DNA of 64,000 bases from positions 496,001-560,000 of the forward strand of contig SCMY01000001.1 of the NCBI GenBank assembly GCA_005502805.1, written 5' to 3'. This DNA comes from Rhizobiales bacterium 2SD. GTDB lineage: Bacteria; Pseudomonadota; Alphaproteobacteria; Rhizobiales; Beijerinckiaceae. The stretch's first letter is position 1, and each line of letters opens with the position of its first letter. Shown in pieces: positions 25,381-34,299 of this stretch. The notes below the pieces were generated by a model that was not told where the DNA came from, did no database searches, and saw nothing but the letters and a program-made list of their open reading frames with translations. The position numbers and the translations under genes are program-made.

Positions 25381-26316
25381 CTAGCTATCTCCATCCATCA
25401 GCGGGTGGAGATCGCGCACCATGCTCTTCAGCCGCTCGTCGAGGACATGGGTGTAGATCTGCGTCGTCGCGATGTCGGCATGCCCTAGCAATTCCTGCAC
25501 GACCCGTAGATCGGCGCCGTTCTGCAGGAGATGGCTGGCGAAGGCATGGCGCAGCACGTGCGGCGAGACCTTGGCCGGCGACAGGCCAGCGGCGGCCGCC
25601 AGCGATTTGAGATCGCGCCCGAAGGCCTGGCGGGTCAGGTGCCCGCTCTCGCCATCGGAGGGGAAGAGCCAGCGCCCATCCGCCGCGCCCTGCTCGCGCA
25701 GAAGAGCGAGATGCGCCGCGGCCGCAACGCGCGCGGCGTCGTTCAGCGGCACCAGCCGGTCCTTGTCGCCCTTGCCGCGCACGACCAGGAAGCGCTCGCG
25801 TGTCGTCGCCGCCGAGAGCGGCAATGCGATCAGTTCGGAAACGCGCAGGCCGGTAGCGTAGAGCATCTCGATCAGGCAGCGCATCTTGACCGTACGTGTG
25901 CGCGCAGCGGGCGAGAGCCCCTCCTGCTCAGCCATCTGCTGCGCCGTGCCGATCAGCCGGTCGACCTCGGCGACGCTGAGCACCTTGGGCAGCGGCCGGC
26001 CGAGCCGCGGGCCCTCGATCGCGGCAGTCGGGTCGGTGCCGGCGAGGCCTTCGGTGTAGAGAAAGCGGTGGAATTGCCTGACGGCCGAGAGTCGCCGAGC
26101 TGCCGAGGAAGCCTTAAGCCCGCGCTCGGACAACTCGACCAGGTAGGCGCGGATATCGTCGGCTGTAGCCGCTGCCGGGCCACCCTGGCTGGCGGCGAAG
26201 CCGAGATAGTCCTCGAGATCGCGCTCATAGGCTTCGATCGTGTTCCTGGCCGCGCCGCGCTCGGCCGCCAGCATGTCGAGGAAGCCGTTCAGCCAGGAGC
26301 GCGCCTGCTTGCTCAT
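25381..26316 (-). CDS. xerD: Site-specific tyrosine recombinase XerD
   Basis: Resolves chromosome dimers at dif together with XerC. The 311-aa protein has an N-terminal SAM-like core-binding domain (residues 5-95) and a catalytic domain. Catalytic residues are visible: Arg158 (ATGLRVSEL), Lys182/185 (GKGDKDR), His253 and Arg256 (HVLRHAFASH), His279 (LGHADI) and the Tyr288 nucleophile (IYTHV). It is housekeeping rather than element-borne: there are no attachment repeats, and the neighbours are core genes. Its ATG overlaps the stop of a tiny membrane protein gene (ATGA). Confidence 0.94.
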   Translation of the reverse strand: MSKQARSWLNGFLDMLAAERGAARNTIEAYERDLEDYLGFAASQGGPAAATADDIRAYLVELSERGLKASSAARRLSAVRQFHRFLYTEGLAGTDPTAAIEGPRLGRPLPKVLSVAEVDRLIGTAQQMAEQEGLSPAARTRTVKMRCLIEMLYATGLRVSELIALPLSAATTRERFLVVRGKGDKDRLVPLNDAARVAAAAHLALLREQGAADGRWLFPSDGESGHLTRQAFGRDLKSLAAAAGLSPAKVSPHVLRHAFASHLLQNGADLRVVQELLGHADIATTQIYTHVLDERLKSMVRDLHPLMDGDS

Positions 26317-26456
26317 TTCTGCAGCTTCGAGGGCGGCACGATCTCGACCATCTCGCGCGGCTCCGGCTTCACGAAGGTGACCAGCGCGAGCATGCCGCCA
26401 TAGACCAGCCCGGCGATGACAGCCAAGAACGTCAGGAACTTGAACAGCGTCGGCAC
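26313..26456 (-). CDS. Small single-pass membrane protein coupled to xerD
   Basis: A 47-aa protein from a GTG start, or 54 aa from a GTG at 26477. It starts PTLFKFLTFLAVIAGLVYGG, giving one N-terminal transmembrane helix, and has a charged tail with FVKPEPREMVEIVPPSKLQK. Its stop overlaps the xerD start by 4 nt, so the two are translationally coupled. I recall similar short proteins upstream of xerD in other Rhizobiales, but no function is known to me. Confidence 0.75.
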   Translation of the reverse strand: MPTLFKFLTFLAVIAGLVYGGMLALVTFVKPEPREMVEIVPPSKLQK

Positions 26457-26486
26457 GGCCGGCGATTCCCCATGCACCCCAACCCG

Positions 26487-28322
26487 TTATTTCTGATTGC
26501 AGGCGTCGGGCGCAAGGGCGGAGCCGGCGATCTTTGCAAGCTGCAGTCCACGCAAGCTGTTGCCGACGAACCAGCGCTCGGCCTGCCAGAGGTCGGCGAG
26601 CCGCAGCGGCGCCTCGCGCGCAGCGCCGCTTTCGATGAGTTCCCGGCGCAACACGCCCGGCAGCAGACCATGCTCCAGCGGCGGCGTCAGCAAGACGCCA
26701 TCACGCTCGACGAAAATGGTGCTGCGGCTGGTCTCGGTGACGAAGCCCTGCCGGTTCAGCAGCAGCGCATCGTCGCAATCTTGCGATGTCGCTTCGGCAA
26801 AAGCCCGCTCATAGGCCGCCCGCCGCGTCGTCTTGTGACGCAGGAAGGGATCGCCGGCATCGACCCGCTGGCTGGCGATGGCGACACGGAGCGCGCGATC
26901 GGCGGCGGACGGCATAGGCGCCACCGTGATCTGAAATGTGCCGTCGCGGCGCAGCTCGCAGCGCACGCGCCGCTCCTCCCCGGCAGGAAATGACACTTCG
27001 GCCTCACTCAGTTGCGCAAGTGCCTGTTCCCGATCGAACCGGAAGCCGAGCGCTGCCGCCGAGGCGGCGAGACGCTCGATATGCAGCGCCAACCGGACAT
27101 AGCCACCCGACCAGCGCAGCGTCTCGATCAGCCCATACTCCTCGGCGAGATCGGTCAGGACCCGCGCCTTCAGCCGGCACTCGGCATATTCCTCCGCAGG
27201 CGAGGAATCGACGACGATGCCGCCGCCGACGCCGTAGACGCCCTCGCCACTAGGCAGCAGCGTCGCCGTTCGTATCGCGACGTTGAAGCTGATATCGCCA
27301 TTTGGTGCGATCATGCCGAGCGAGCCGGTATAGATCTCGCGCGGCGCGCCTTCGAGCTCGCGGATGATCTCCATCGCCCGCAGTTTCGGCGCGCCAGTGA
27401 CCGAGCCGCATGGAAACAGCGCCTGCATCTGCTCGAACAGCGGCAGGCCCGGCCGCAACGTGCTCGTCACCGTCGAGGTCAGCGTGTGGAAGCCGGGATA
27501 GGTCTCGACGCTGAACAGCGCGGGAACCTCGACCGCCCCCTGCTCGCTGATCCGGCCGAGATCGTTGCGCAGCAGGTCGACGATCATCAGGTTCTCGGCC
27601 CGCTGCTTTGGATCGGCGCGGAGCGTTGCCTTCGCCGCCTCGTCGGAGAGGGCATCGGGACCGCGCGCTGCCGTACCCTTCATCGGCCGCGTTACGGCGC
27701 GCCTGCCAGCGGTCTCGATGAACAACTCCGGCGAGACCGAGAGAATGGTCGCCTCTCCCGTCGCGGCCATGCCGCCATGCGCGACCGGCTGGCTCGCCCG
27801 GAGCGCGCCATAAAGCGCCAGTGGGTCGCCGGCGTACCGAAAGCGGATCGGGAAGGTCAGGTTGATCTGATAGGCGTCGCCGGCGTGGAGATAATCGAGC
27901 ACGCGCCGCACCGCCGCCGCGTGTGCTGCTTCATCCAGCCCGAACCACAAATCTTCCAGTGGCGGCGGACACAGCGTTGCAAAATCCCGATCGAGCTCCG
28001 TCGGCATGATGCTGCGCGGCGCTTCGAACAGACCGAACCAGAGCAACGGCAAGGCATGCTCACCCGGCAACAGCGCGGCAAGCCTTGGTTCGAAGGCATA
28101 GCCGAGCTCGTAGGAGAGGAAGCCGGCGGCGTGCAGGCCGCGCGCCAGGCCGGCCTCGATGCGAGCGAAGGCTCCGGCGATCTCGGCCGGCTTTGTTGCT
28201 TCTACGACCTCGGCAGGCTCGGCAAAGAGCAGCGCCTGCCCCGCCCCTCTGCGATCCTCGATCAGGACGAAAGGCGGTCGCAGCGCGGCGATCCCGCAAT
28301 CCTCTTCGGCCACCGGCATCAT
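26487..28322 (-). CDS. pabB: Aminodeoxychorismate synthase component I fused to aminodeoxychorismate lyase (PabB-PabC)
   Basis: A 611-aa bifunctional folate-pathway enzyme. The N-terminal two thirds are the chorismate-binding domain: DAYQINLTFPIRFRY, SPELFIETAGRRAVTRPMKG, IVDLLRNDLGRISEQG, CGSVTGAPKLRAMEIIRELE and GSLGMIAPNGDISFNVAIRT. From about residue 400 a class IV aminotransferase-like lyase domain follows (ERLAASAAALGFRFD; KTTRRAAYERAFAEA with the likely PLP Lys; LLNRQGFVTETSRSTIFVE). It makes p-aminobenzoate from chorismate, with a glutamine amidotransferase encoded elsewhere. The start may be ATG 28322 or 28319, or a GTG at 28334. It diverges from aroK. Confidence 0.92.
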   Translation of the reverse strand: MMPVAEEDCGIAALRPPFVLIEDRRGAGQALLFAEPAEVVEATKPAEIAGAFARIEAGLARGLHAAGFLSYELGYAFEPRLAALLPGEHALPLLWFGLFEAPRSIMPTELDRDFATLCPPPLEDLWFGLDEAAHAAAVRRVLDYLHAGDAYQINLTFPIRFRYAGDPLALYGALRASQPVAHGGMAATGEATILSVSPELFIETAGRRAVTRPMKGTAARGPDALSDEAAKATLRADPKQRAENLMIVDLLRNDLGRISEQGAVEVPALFSVETYPGFHTLTSTVTSTLRPGLPLFEQMQALFPCGSVTGAPKLRAMEIIRELEGAPREIYTGSLGMIAPNGDISFNVAIRTATLLPSGEGVYGVGGGIVVDSSPAEEYAECRLKARVLTDLAEEYGLIETLRWSGGYVRLALHIERLAASAAALGFRFDREQALAQLSEAEVSFPAGEERRVRCELRRDGTFQITVAPMPSAADRALRVAIASQRVDAGDPFLRHKTTRRAAYERAFAEATSQDCDDALLLNRQGFVTETSRSTIFVERDGVLLTPPLEHGLLPGVLRRELIESGAAREAPLRLADLWQAERWFVGNSLRGLQLAKIAGSALAPDACNQK

Positions 28323-28443
28323 GCGCCCCACCACCTCGTCGCGGCGCTACGAGCCCGACCAAGGCCCCGCGGTCAAGCCACAGCGCAAGGCACATGGCGG
28401 TGCCGCGATCCTCATGCTAGAGCGGGCTCAAGGAATTCAGTCG

Positions 28444-29031
28444 ATGACGATGGCGGAAACGATCGAACAGGTGGACCGGGAAGCCTTGCGGGCGGCGCTC
28501 GGCACGCGCGCAGTGGTGCTGGTCGGCATGATGGGCTCGGGCAAGAGCTCGGTTGGCAAACGCCTCGGCGCCCGGCTCGGCATGCCCTTCGTCGATGCGG
28601 ACACCGAGATTGAAACCGCAGCTGGCATGACGATCCCGGAGATCTTTGCGCAGCGCGGCGAGAGCGAGTTCCGCGACGGCGAGCGCCGTGTCATCTCCCG
28701 CATCCTGACGACGCGCGCGCCGCTCGTGCTGGCGACCGGCGGTGGCGCCTTCATGAACGCCGACACCCGCGCCCGCATCGCCGAGCTCGGCGTCTCGATC
28801 TGGCTCAAGGCCGAGTTCGACGTGCTGATGCGCCGCGTCCGCAAGCGCAGCAACCGCCCTTTGCTGCAGACCGCCGATCCCGAGGGGACGATGCGCCGGA
28901 TGCTGGCCGAGCGCGAACCGGTCTACGCGCTCGCCGACATCACCCTGCTCTCGCGCGACGATCCACATGAGGTCGTGGTCGAGGACGCCATGACGGCGCT
29001 GGACCAACGGCTGCGCCGGGAGACTGCCTGA
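28444..29031 (+). CDS. aroK: Shikimate kinase
   Basis: Phosphorylates shikimate in the chorismate pathway. In 195 aa it shows the P-loop VGMMGSGKSSVGKRL, the shikimate-binding DADTEIE and FRDGERRVI segments, ATGGGAFM, and the LID arginines in KRSNRPLL. ATG 28444 or 28450 is the start. It overlaps aroB by one base (TGATG). Chorismate made here feeds the divergent pabB-pabC gene as well as aromatic amino acids. Confidence 0.95.
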   Translation: MTMAETIEQVDREALRAALGTRAVVLVGMMGSGKSSVGKRLGARLGMPFVDADTEIETAAGMTIPEIFAQRGESEFRDGERRVISRILTTRAPLVLATGGGAFMNADTRARIAELGVSIWLKAEFDVLMRRVRKRSNRPLLQTADPEGTMRRMLAEREPVYALADITLLSRDDPHEVVVEDAMTALDQRLRRETA

Positions 29032-30176
29032 TGAACGCCGCGGTCCCTGCTCCCGCCACCGCCCAGCCCATCGTCGTGCCGGTCGCCCTGGCCGAGCGCT
29101 CCTACGACATCCTGATCGGCCGCCATCAGCTCTGCGAGGCGGCGGACGTAATCGCCCGCCGCTTTCCCGGCGCCCGCGCCGCCATCGTCACCGACGAGAA
29201 TCTCGCGGCACTGCACGCACCCGCGCTCGAATCCTGCCTTCACCGGGCCGGGATCACCACGACACGCCTGACGATCCCGCCAGGCGAGGCGTCCAAGTCC
29301 TATGCCCGTTTCATCGAGCTCTGTGACGGGCTCCTCGCCGCCAAGATCGAGCGCAACGATCTCGTCATCGCACTCGGCGGCGGCGTCGTCGGCGATCTCT
29401 CGGGCTTCGCCGCCTCGGTGCTGCGCCGCGGCGTGCGTCTGGTGCAGATCCCGACCAGCCTGCTCGCCCAAGTCGATTCCTCCGTCGGCGGCAAGACCGG
29501 CATCAATTCCAACCATGGCAAGAACCTGATCGGCGCCTTCCATCAGCCGGCGCTGGTGGTCTGCGATACCGCTTTGCTCGACACCCTCAGCGAGCGCGAG
29601 TTCAAGGCCGGCTATGCCGAGGTGGTGAAATACGGGCTGATCGACGACGCCGGTTTCTTCGACTGGTGCGAGGTCAATTGGCGCCGCGTCATGGAAGGCG
29701 GGCCGGAACGCGATCATGCCGTCGCGACCGCCTGCCGGGCCAAGGCCGCGGTGGTGGCGCGCGACGAGCGCGAGGATGGCGATCGGGCCCTGCTCAATCT
29801 CGGCCATACCTTCGCCCACGCGCTTGAGCGCCTGACCCGCTACGATTCCGCCCGGCTCGTCCATGGCGAGGCGGTCGCGATCGGGCTTTGCCTCGCCTTC
29901 CGCTTCTCACAGCGGCTCGGCCTCTGCTCCGGCCAGGATGCCGGTCGCGTCGCCGCCCATCTCGCCGCCGTCGGCTTGCCGACGAAGCTGCAGGATGTCC
30001 CCGGCGGCACTGGCACCGCCGCCGAGATCGTCGAGGCGATGACCCAGGACAAGAAGGTCAAGCGCGGCGCGCTGACCTTCATCCTGGCGCATGGCATCGG
30101 CAAGAGCTTCATCGCGCCAGGCGTCGCCACCGAGGCGGCGCACGACTTCATCGAGAGTGAACTCGCGGGGGCCTGA
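29031..30176 (+). CDS. aroB: 3-dehydroquinate synthase
   Basis: Second enzyme of the shikimate pathway, NAD- and metal-dependent, 381 aa. Conserved stretches include IPPGEASKSYARF, ALGGGVVGDLSGFAASVLRRG, QIPTSLLAQVDSSVGGKTGIN, the metal-site region LNLGHTFAHALE, and LVHGEAVAIGL. It is translationally coupled to aroK and followed 11 nt later by a CNNM-type transporter gene, an order often seen in Rhizobiales. Confidence 0.96.
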   Translation: MNAAVPAPATAQPIVVPVALAERSYDILIGRHQLCEAADVIARRFPGARAAIVTDENLAALHAPALESCLHRAGITTTRLTIPPGEASKSYARFIELCDGLLAAKIERNDLVIALGGGVVGDLSGFAASVLRRGVRLVQIPTSLLAQVDSSVGGKTGINSNHGKNLIGAFHQPALVVCDTALLDTLSEREFKAGYAEVVKYGLIDDAGFFDWCEVNWRRVMEGGPERDHAVATACRAKAAVVARDEREDGDRALLNLGHTFAHALERLTRYDSARLVHGEAVAIGLCLAFRFSQRLGLCSGQDAGRVAAHLAAVGLPTKLQDVPGGTGTAAEIVEAMTQDKKVKRGALTFILAHGIGKSFIAPGVATEAAHDFIESELAGA

Positions 30177-30187
30177 CAGCTTCCTCC

Positions 30188-31501
30188 ATGGTCGCCATTC
30201 CCCATCTCGATCCCTGGCTCGCCATCGCCGTCGTCGCGCTCGGCGTGTTCCTGACCGGCTTCCTCGCTGCGGCCGACGCGGCGCTGCATGCGATCTCGCG
30301 CGCCAAGCTCGTCCAGCAGGAGAAGGCCGGCAGCCGCCGCGCGGCGATCGCGCTGCGCGTGCTCGGTGACCGCGAACGATTGAGCGGCGTCTTCCTGCTG
30401 GCGCGGACGCTGGTGAAGACCGCGACCGCGAGCTTCGCCGCCTATGCGGCGCTCGCCTCCTTCGGCGCCAGCGGTGCCGCCTGCCTCGCGATCGCGGTCG
30501 CGCTGATCGTCGTCGTGTTCGGCGAACTCGCTCCGCGCATGGCGGCCGTCGCCGAGCCCGAGCGGATGGCGCTCAAGCTGGTACGGCCGGTGGCGCGCCT
30601 GCTCGCCTTGCTCGGTCCGCCGGTCCGGCTGATGCAATGGCTCGCCCGTCGGACACTTGGCTTGTTCGGCCTGCGGATCGACTCGCAGCGCCCGGTGCTG
30701 GCGATCGACGAGATCCTGCGCGACCAGGTCGAACTGATGCGCCAGGAGGGCACCGTCGAGAAGGCCGACGGCGACATGGTCAGCGGCCTGCTCGACCTGA
30801 AGCAGCTCGAAGTCGCCGACGTGATGATCCATCGCACCAAGATGCGGACGATCAATCTCGATCTCGGCCCGGAGGCGATCGTGCGCGAGGTTCTGGCCTC
30901 GCCCTATACCCGCATGCCGCTCTGGCGCGACAAGCCCGAGAACATCGTCGGCGTCCTGCACGCCAAGGACCTGCTGCGCGCGCTCGATGCCGCCGGCGGC
31001 GACGCCGGCAAGCTCGATGTCGCGACCATCGCGCTCGAGACCTGGTTCGTTCCGGTGAACACGCCGCTGCCCGAGCAGCTCAAGGCCTTCCTGGCGCGCA
31101 AGACCCATTTCGCTCTCGCAGTCGACGAATATGGCGAGGTGATGGGGCTGGTGACGCTCGAGGACATCCTCGAGGAGATCGTCGGCGACATCCGCGACGA
31201 GCACGACGTCGCCGTGCCCGGCCTGCGCCAGCAGCCGGACGGGGCGGTCATCGTCGATGGCGGCGTGCCGATCCGCGACCTCAACCGGGCGATGGACTGG
31301 CAGCTTCCCGACGACGAGGCGACGACCATCGCCGGCCTCGTCATCCACGAGGCCCGCGCCATCCCCGACGCCGGCCAGGCCTTCACCTTCCACGGCTTCC
31401 GCTTCGAGGTGATGCGCAAGAGCCGCAATCGGCTGACGGCGCTCCGGATCGCGCCAGCCGGCAACGGCACGCTTGGGCAGGAACCCGCGACTGCCGCGTG
31501 A
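30188..31501 (+). CDS. HlyC/CorC-family (CNNM) transporter with CBS domains
   Basis: A 437-aa membrane protein. An N-terminal CNNM/DUF21 domain has helices from IAVVALGVFLTGFLAAADAA through the ELAPRMAA motif. A CBS pair follows (VADVMIHRTKMRTINLD; FAVDEYGEVMGLVTLEDILE then EIVGDIRDEHD), and a C-terminal CorC_HlyC domain. The family is linked to magnesium or cobalt efflux; the true ion is uncertain. It is probably cotranscribed with aroKB. Confidence 0.9.
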   Translation: MVAIPHLDPWLAIAVVALGVFLTGFLAAADAALHAISRAKLVQQEKAGSRRAAIALRVLGDRERLSGVFLLARTLVKTATASFAAYAALASFGASGAACLAIAVALIVVVFGELAPRMAAVAEPERMALKLVRPVARLLALLGPPVRLMQWLARRTLGLFGLRIDSQRPVLAIDEILRDQVELMRQEGTVEKADGDMVSGLLDLKQLEVADVMIHRTKMRTINLDLGPEAIVREVLASPYTRMPLWRDKPENIVGVLHAKDLLRALDAAGGDAGKLDVATIALETWFVPVNTPLPEQLKAFLARKTHFALAVDEYGEVMGLVTLEDILEEIVGDIRDEHDVAVPGLRQQPDGAVIVDGGVPIRDLNRAMDWQLPDDEATTIAGLVIHEARAIPDAGQAFTFHGFRFEVMRKSRNRLTALRIAPAGNGTLGQEPATAA

Positions 31502-31516
31502 CGGCAGCCAGAGCGC

Positions 31517-32089
31517 TCAATGGCTCGCAGGCCGCAGCTTGAGGCGCAGCCTTGCGAGCAGCCTTGCGAGCAGCCTTGTAAAGATATCGGCCTCGTCGCG
31601 AGCCCGCGCCAGGACGAGCCCCCCCTGGATCAGGGCCAGGACTTCCTCCGCCAGCCCGTCAGGATCGGCACGACCAGCACGGGCGAGCGCGCCGGCGAGC
31701 GCCTCCTGCCAGGCGGCGAAATAGCCGGCGATCTGCGCCGCGAAGCGCTCGCGTGAATCGGCCAGGGCCAGCGCCCCGACCAGGCAGATGCGATGGCCGG
31801 AGCGAAAATAGCCGTCGACGGCGACGAGCATCGCCTCGATATCGGCTGCGGCGTTGCCACCCTCGCGCAGGGGCCGGAACACCTCGTTCTCGAACCAGCG
31901 ATCGATCTCGTCGAGCACGGCCTTGGCCATCTCCTCCTTCCCGCCCGGGAAGAAGTGATAGAGGCTGCCCTTGCCGAGCCCGGTGCGCGCGCCGATCACC
32001 GACAGGCTCGCCGCCTCGAAACCGTGGTCGCGAAAGATCTCGCCGAGCACCGGCAGCAGATCGGCCCGCTCGCTGATTCGTCTTGCCAT
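31517..32089 (-). CDS. TetR-family transcriptional regulator
   Basis: A 190-aa repressor-type protein. The N-terminal HTH is visible in GFEAASLSVIGARTGLGKGS followed by LYHFFPGGKEEM. The C-terminal ligand domain is typical of the YxaF/LmrA-like group. The C-terminus contains LLARLLARLRLK, encoded by a 12-bp tandem repeat. It follows a DUF1348 gene by 6 nt. A long inverted repeat upstream of that gene (32581-32615) is the probable autoregulatory operator for the pair. Confidence 0.92.
   Translation of the reverse strand: MARRISERADLLPVLGEIFRDHGFEAASLSVIGARTGLGKGSLYHFFPGGKEEMAKAVLDEIDRWFENEVFRPLREGGNAAADIEAMLVAVDGYFRSGHRICLVGALALADSRERFAAQIAGYFAAWQEALAGALARAGRADPDGLAEEVLALIQGGLVLARARDEADIFTRLLARLLARLRLKLRPASH
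31546..31581 (+). repeat. Three-unit 12-bp tandem repeat inside the TetR gene
   Basis: GCAGCCTTGCGA occurs at 31546-31557 and 31558-31569, and as GCAGCCTTGTAA at 31570-31581. It keeps the reading frame and encodes repeated Leu-Leu-Ala-Arg-like residues at the protein C-terminus. The copy number could vary between strains. Confidence 0.85.
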
Positions 32090-32095
32090 CAGCCC

Positions 32096-32569
32096 TTATA
32101 GGCCGAGATCGCTCAAGCCGGGATGGTCGACCGGCCGCGGGCCGGAGGCGTCCCAATGGAACTTCCGAGCCGCTTCCGCGATCGGCAGGTCATTGATGCT
32201 GGCATGGCGGCGCGCCATCAGCCCGTTCCCGGCAAACTCCCAGTTCTCGTTGCCATAGGAGCGATACCACTGCCCGGAATCGTCGCGCCATTCATAGGCG
32301 AAGCGCACGGCGATGCGGTTGCCGGTGAAGGCCCAGAGTTCCTTGATCAATCGATAGTCGAGTTCGCGCTGCCATTTGCGGGTCAGGAAGGCCTCGATCG
32401 CAGCCCGGCCCTGGAAGATCTCGGCCCTGTTCCGCCAATGCGAGTCCTCGGTATAGGCCAGCGCGACCTGTGCAGGACTACGTCCGTTCCAGCCATTCTC
32501 TGCAGCCCTGACCTTCAGGATCGCGCTGTCCTCGCTGAACGGCGGAAAAGGCGGCCTTGCTTCGCTCAT
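32096..32569 (-). CDS. NTF2-like protein, DUF1348 family
   Basis: A 157-aa cytoplasmic protein of the SnoaL/NTF2-like superfamily. The pattern [20 protein letters not shown] near residue 25, [20 protein letters not shown], and [20 protein letters not shown] then [18 protein letters not shown] are typical of DUF1348. Its biochemical role is unknown. It is the first gene of a two-gene unit with a TetR regulator and has the regulator's probable operator just upstream. Confidence 0.88.
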   Translation of the reverse strand: MSEARPPFPPFSEDSAILKVRAAENGWNGRSPAQVALAYTEDSHWRNRAEIFQGRAAIEAFLTRKWQRELDYRLIKELWAFTGNRIAVRFAYEWRDDSGQWYRSYGNENWEFAGNGLMARRHASINDLPIAEAARKFHWDASGPRPVDHPGLSDLGL

Positions 32570-32580
32570 GGCAAATCTCC

Positions 32581-32615
32581 TGTACCAATCAGTAAAGACT
32601 TAACCGATCGGTACA
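32581..32615. promoter_or_regulatory. Inverted repeat, probable TetR operator
   Basis: TGTACCAATCAGT at 32581-32593 and ACCGATCGGTACA at 32603-32615 are inverted copies of TGTACC[A/G]ATC[A/G]GT, matching at 11 of 13 positions with a 9-base spacer. The element starts 12 nt before the DUF1348 ATG, covering the expected promoter of the DUF1348-TetR unit. Each arm itself contains a partial palindrome (ACCGATCGGT is perfect). Confidence 0.8.
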
Positions 32616-32658
32616 GAAAAGGCATGATCTCGTCAATACATGCCGCCTGGCCTCGTCG

Positions 32659-33831
32659 TCAGGGGCTGAAGACCAGCACCAGGAAGACGAAGAACACCGA
32701 GAGATGCACCGCGCCTTCGAGCATGGTGGTGCGCGTGCCGGTGAAGGTCAGCGTGCTCAGGAGCAGCGTCATCGACAGGATGACCATGTTGGTGCCGGAG
32801 AGGCCGAGCACCACCTCCTGCCCGGTGATCAGGCCGATCACCAGCACGGCCGGAACCGTCAGGCCGAGCGTCGAGGCGGCGGCGCCGAGGCAGAGATTGA
32901 TCGCGCGCTGCAGCTGGTTGGCGGTGATCGCCTTGAGCGCAGCGATGCATTCGGGCGTGAACACCACCATCGCGATCAGGATGCCGCCGAGCGCGACCGG
33001 CGCACCAAGCCTCGCAATGCCGAAATCGAGCACCACGGCGAGGCTTTTCGCCAGGATGACGATCGGCAGGATGTTGGCGAGCAGCAGGACGACGTGGCGT
33101 GACGTCGAGCTCTCGGCGGGCGGATGTGATGGTTCTTCAGCCGGCTTGGGAACGGACGCAGGCGTCGACGCCAGGTCCGGATCGGGCTGCACTCTGGCCC
33201 GGACATAGGCCGCGCCATAGGGCATGTTCGACTCGCCGGCGGGCTCCTTGAAGAAGACGCTGTGCCGGCCGGTCTGCAGGATCAGGAAGGCGCCGTAGAG
33301 CAGGAGTGTGAACAGCGAGAAGGCGATCGACTGAAAGCTCGTCAGCGTGCCGTCCGCGGTCGATGTGGTGAAGTTCGGCAGAACCAGCGGGATCAGCGTC
33401 AGCGGGATGATCACCGCCAGATAAGCCGAGGCGCCCTTGAGGTTGTAGCTCTGCGAGAAATGCCTGAGGCCGCCGATCAGGAGGCCGATGCCGACGACGC
33501 CGTTGAGCACGATCATCAGCACCGCGAACATGGTGTCGCGCCCGAGCGTCGGCGCGCCCTTGGCGCCCAGCATCACCGCCGAGATCAGCGCCACCTCGAT
33601 GATGACGATCGAGAGGGTCAGGATCAGCGTGCCATAGGGCTCGCCGAGTCGGTGCGCCAGTTCCTCGGCCTCGTGCACCACGCCGAAGGCCGACCAGACG
33701 ATCACGCCGAGCAGCCAGGCGAAGATCAGCAGCGACGGCAGGGGAGCGCCGAGCTGAGCCAGCAGCGTGCCGCCGAAGAGCTGGAAGGCTGCGACCGAGG
33801 CCCAGGCGCAGGCGAGGCGGGCGATCATCAT
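32659..33831 (-). CDS. ChaA-type calcium/proton antiporter
   Basis: A 390-aa inner-membrane exchanger. It has two internally related halves of about five helices each, with the exchanger motif in the first half (FGVVHEAEELAHRLGEPYGT then LILTLSIVIIEVALI) and VVFTPECIAALKAITANQLQ in the second. These are joined by a charged Pro-rich loop (about residues 210-245). It exports Ca2+ or Na+/K+ in exchange for protons in relatives. I start at ATG 33831; a TTG three codons upstream is possible. Confidence 0.9.
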   Translation of the reverse strand: MMIARLACAWASVAAFQLFGGTLLAQLGAPLPSLLIFAWLLGVIVWSAFGVVHEAEELAHRLGEPYGTLILTLSIVIIEVALISAVMLGAKGAPTLGRDTMFAVLMIVLNGVVGIGLLIGGLRHFSQSYNLKGASAYLAVIIPLTLIPLVLPNFTTSTADGTLTSFQSIAFSLFTLLLYGAFLILQTGRHSVFFKEPAGESNMPYGAAYVRARVQPDPDLASTPASVPKPAEEPSHPPAESSTSRHVVLLLANILPIVILAKSLAVVLDFGIARLGAPVALGGILIAMVVFTPECIAALKAITANQLQRAINLCLGAAASTLGLTVPAVLVIGLITGQEVVLGLSGTNMVILSMTLLLSTLTFTGTRTTMLEGAVHLSVFFVFLVLVFSP

Positions 33832-33969
33832 ATCGGGCAATGGATCCGTCGTTGGAAAAAGGAGACCGGCAAGTAGACGCCGAAAATGATCTCACAACGG
33901 CAGGTCCGTGACACGCAATTGTTCATACGCTCGAGAACGCGCTCCGGAAGGGCCGCGACAAAGCAAAGC

Positions 33970-34299
33970 TCAGCCCAGCTTCGCCAGGAAGTCGGTCGCC
34001 TTGTAGCGCTCCGGCACACCATCGAGGATGATCGCGGCGCTGCGCGAGTTGCCGGTCCTGAGCGGCAGGATCGCCTGATAGGCCGGCGAGGCATACCAAC
34101 TGCGCGCCGCGTCGATATCCGGGAAGGCAATGACGACGAGGTCTCCTTCCCAGGGTCCCTCCATGACTTCGGGCGTCACGCCATGGATCAGGAAGCGGCC
34201 ACCGAAGGGTACGAGCGTCTCGTCGATGCGCTTGATGTAGTCGATGATCTCGGCGTTCAGCTCGACGTCGCGCAGATGGGCGATGGCGTAGGCGGTCAT
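33970..34299 (-). CDS. DUF1330 family protein
   Basis: A 109-aa protein with the ferredoxin-like alpha/beta-barrel pattern of DUF1330: TAYAIAHLRDVELNAEIIDY then IKRIDETLVPFGGRFLIHG, WEGDLVVIAFPDIDAARSWY, and SPAYQAILPLR. I start at ATG 34299. It is cytoplasmic and stands alone between the ChaA and NdvA genes. The biochemical role is unknown. Confidence 0.88.
   Translation of the reverse strand: MTAYAIAHLRDVELNAEIIDYIKRIDETLVPFGGRFLIHGVTPEVMEGPWEGDLVVIAFPDIDAARSWYASPAYQAILPLRTGNSRSAAIILDGVPERYKATDFLAKLG

Noticed and set aside
23100..25394. A long minus-strand frame opposite the Kef-type antiporter
   Set aside because: Its sequence is Asp/Glu/Arg/Gln-rich low complexity and mirrors codon bias of the real gene, which has clear membrane and TrkA-N motifs.
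25381..26316. Integrase of a mobile element
   Set aside because: Length and catalytic layout fit XerD, the neighbours are core genes, and no attachment repeats are seen.
31546..31581. CRISPR array
   Set aside because: Only three contiguous 12-bp units without spacers, inside a coding region. No CRISPR-like array was seen anywhere.
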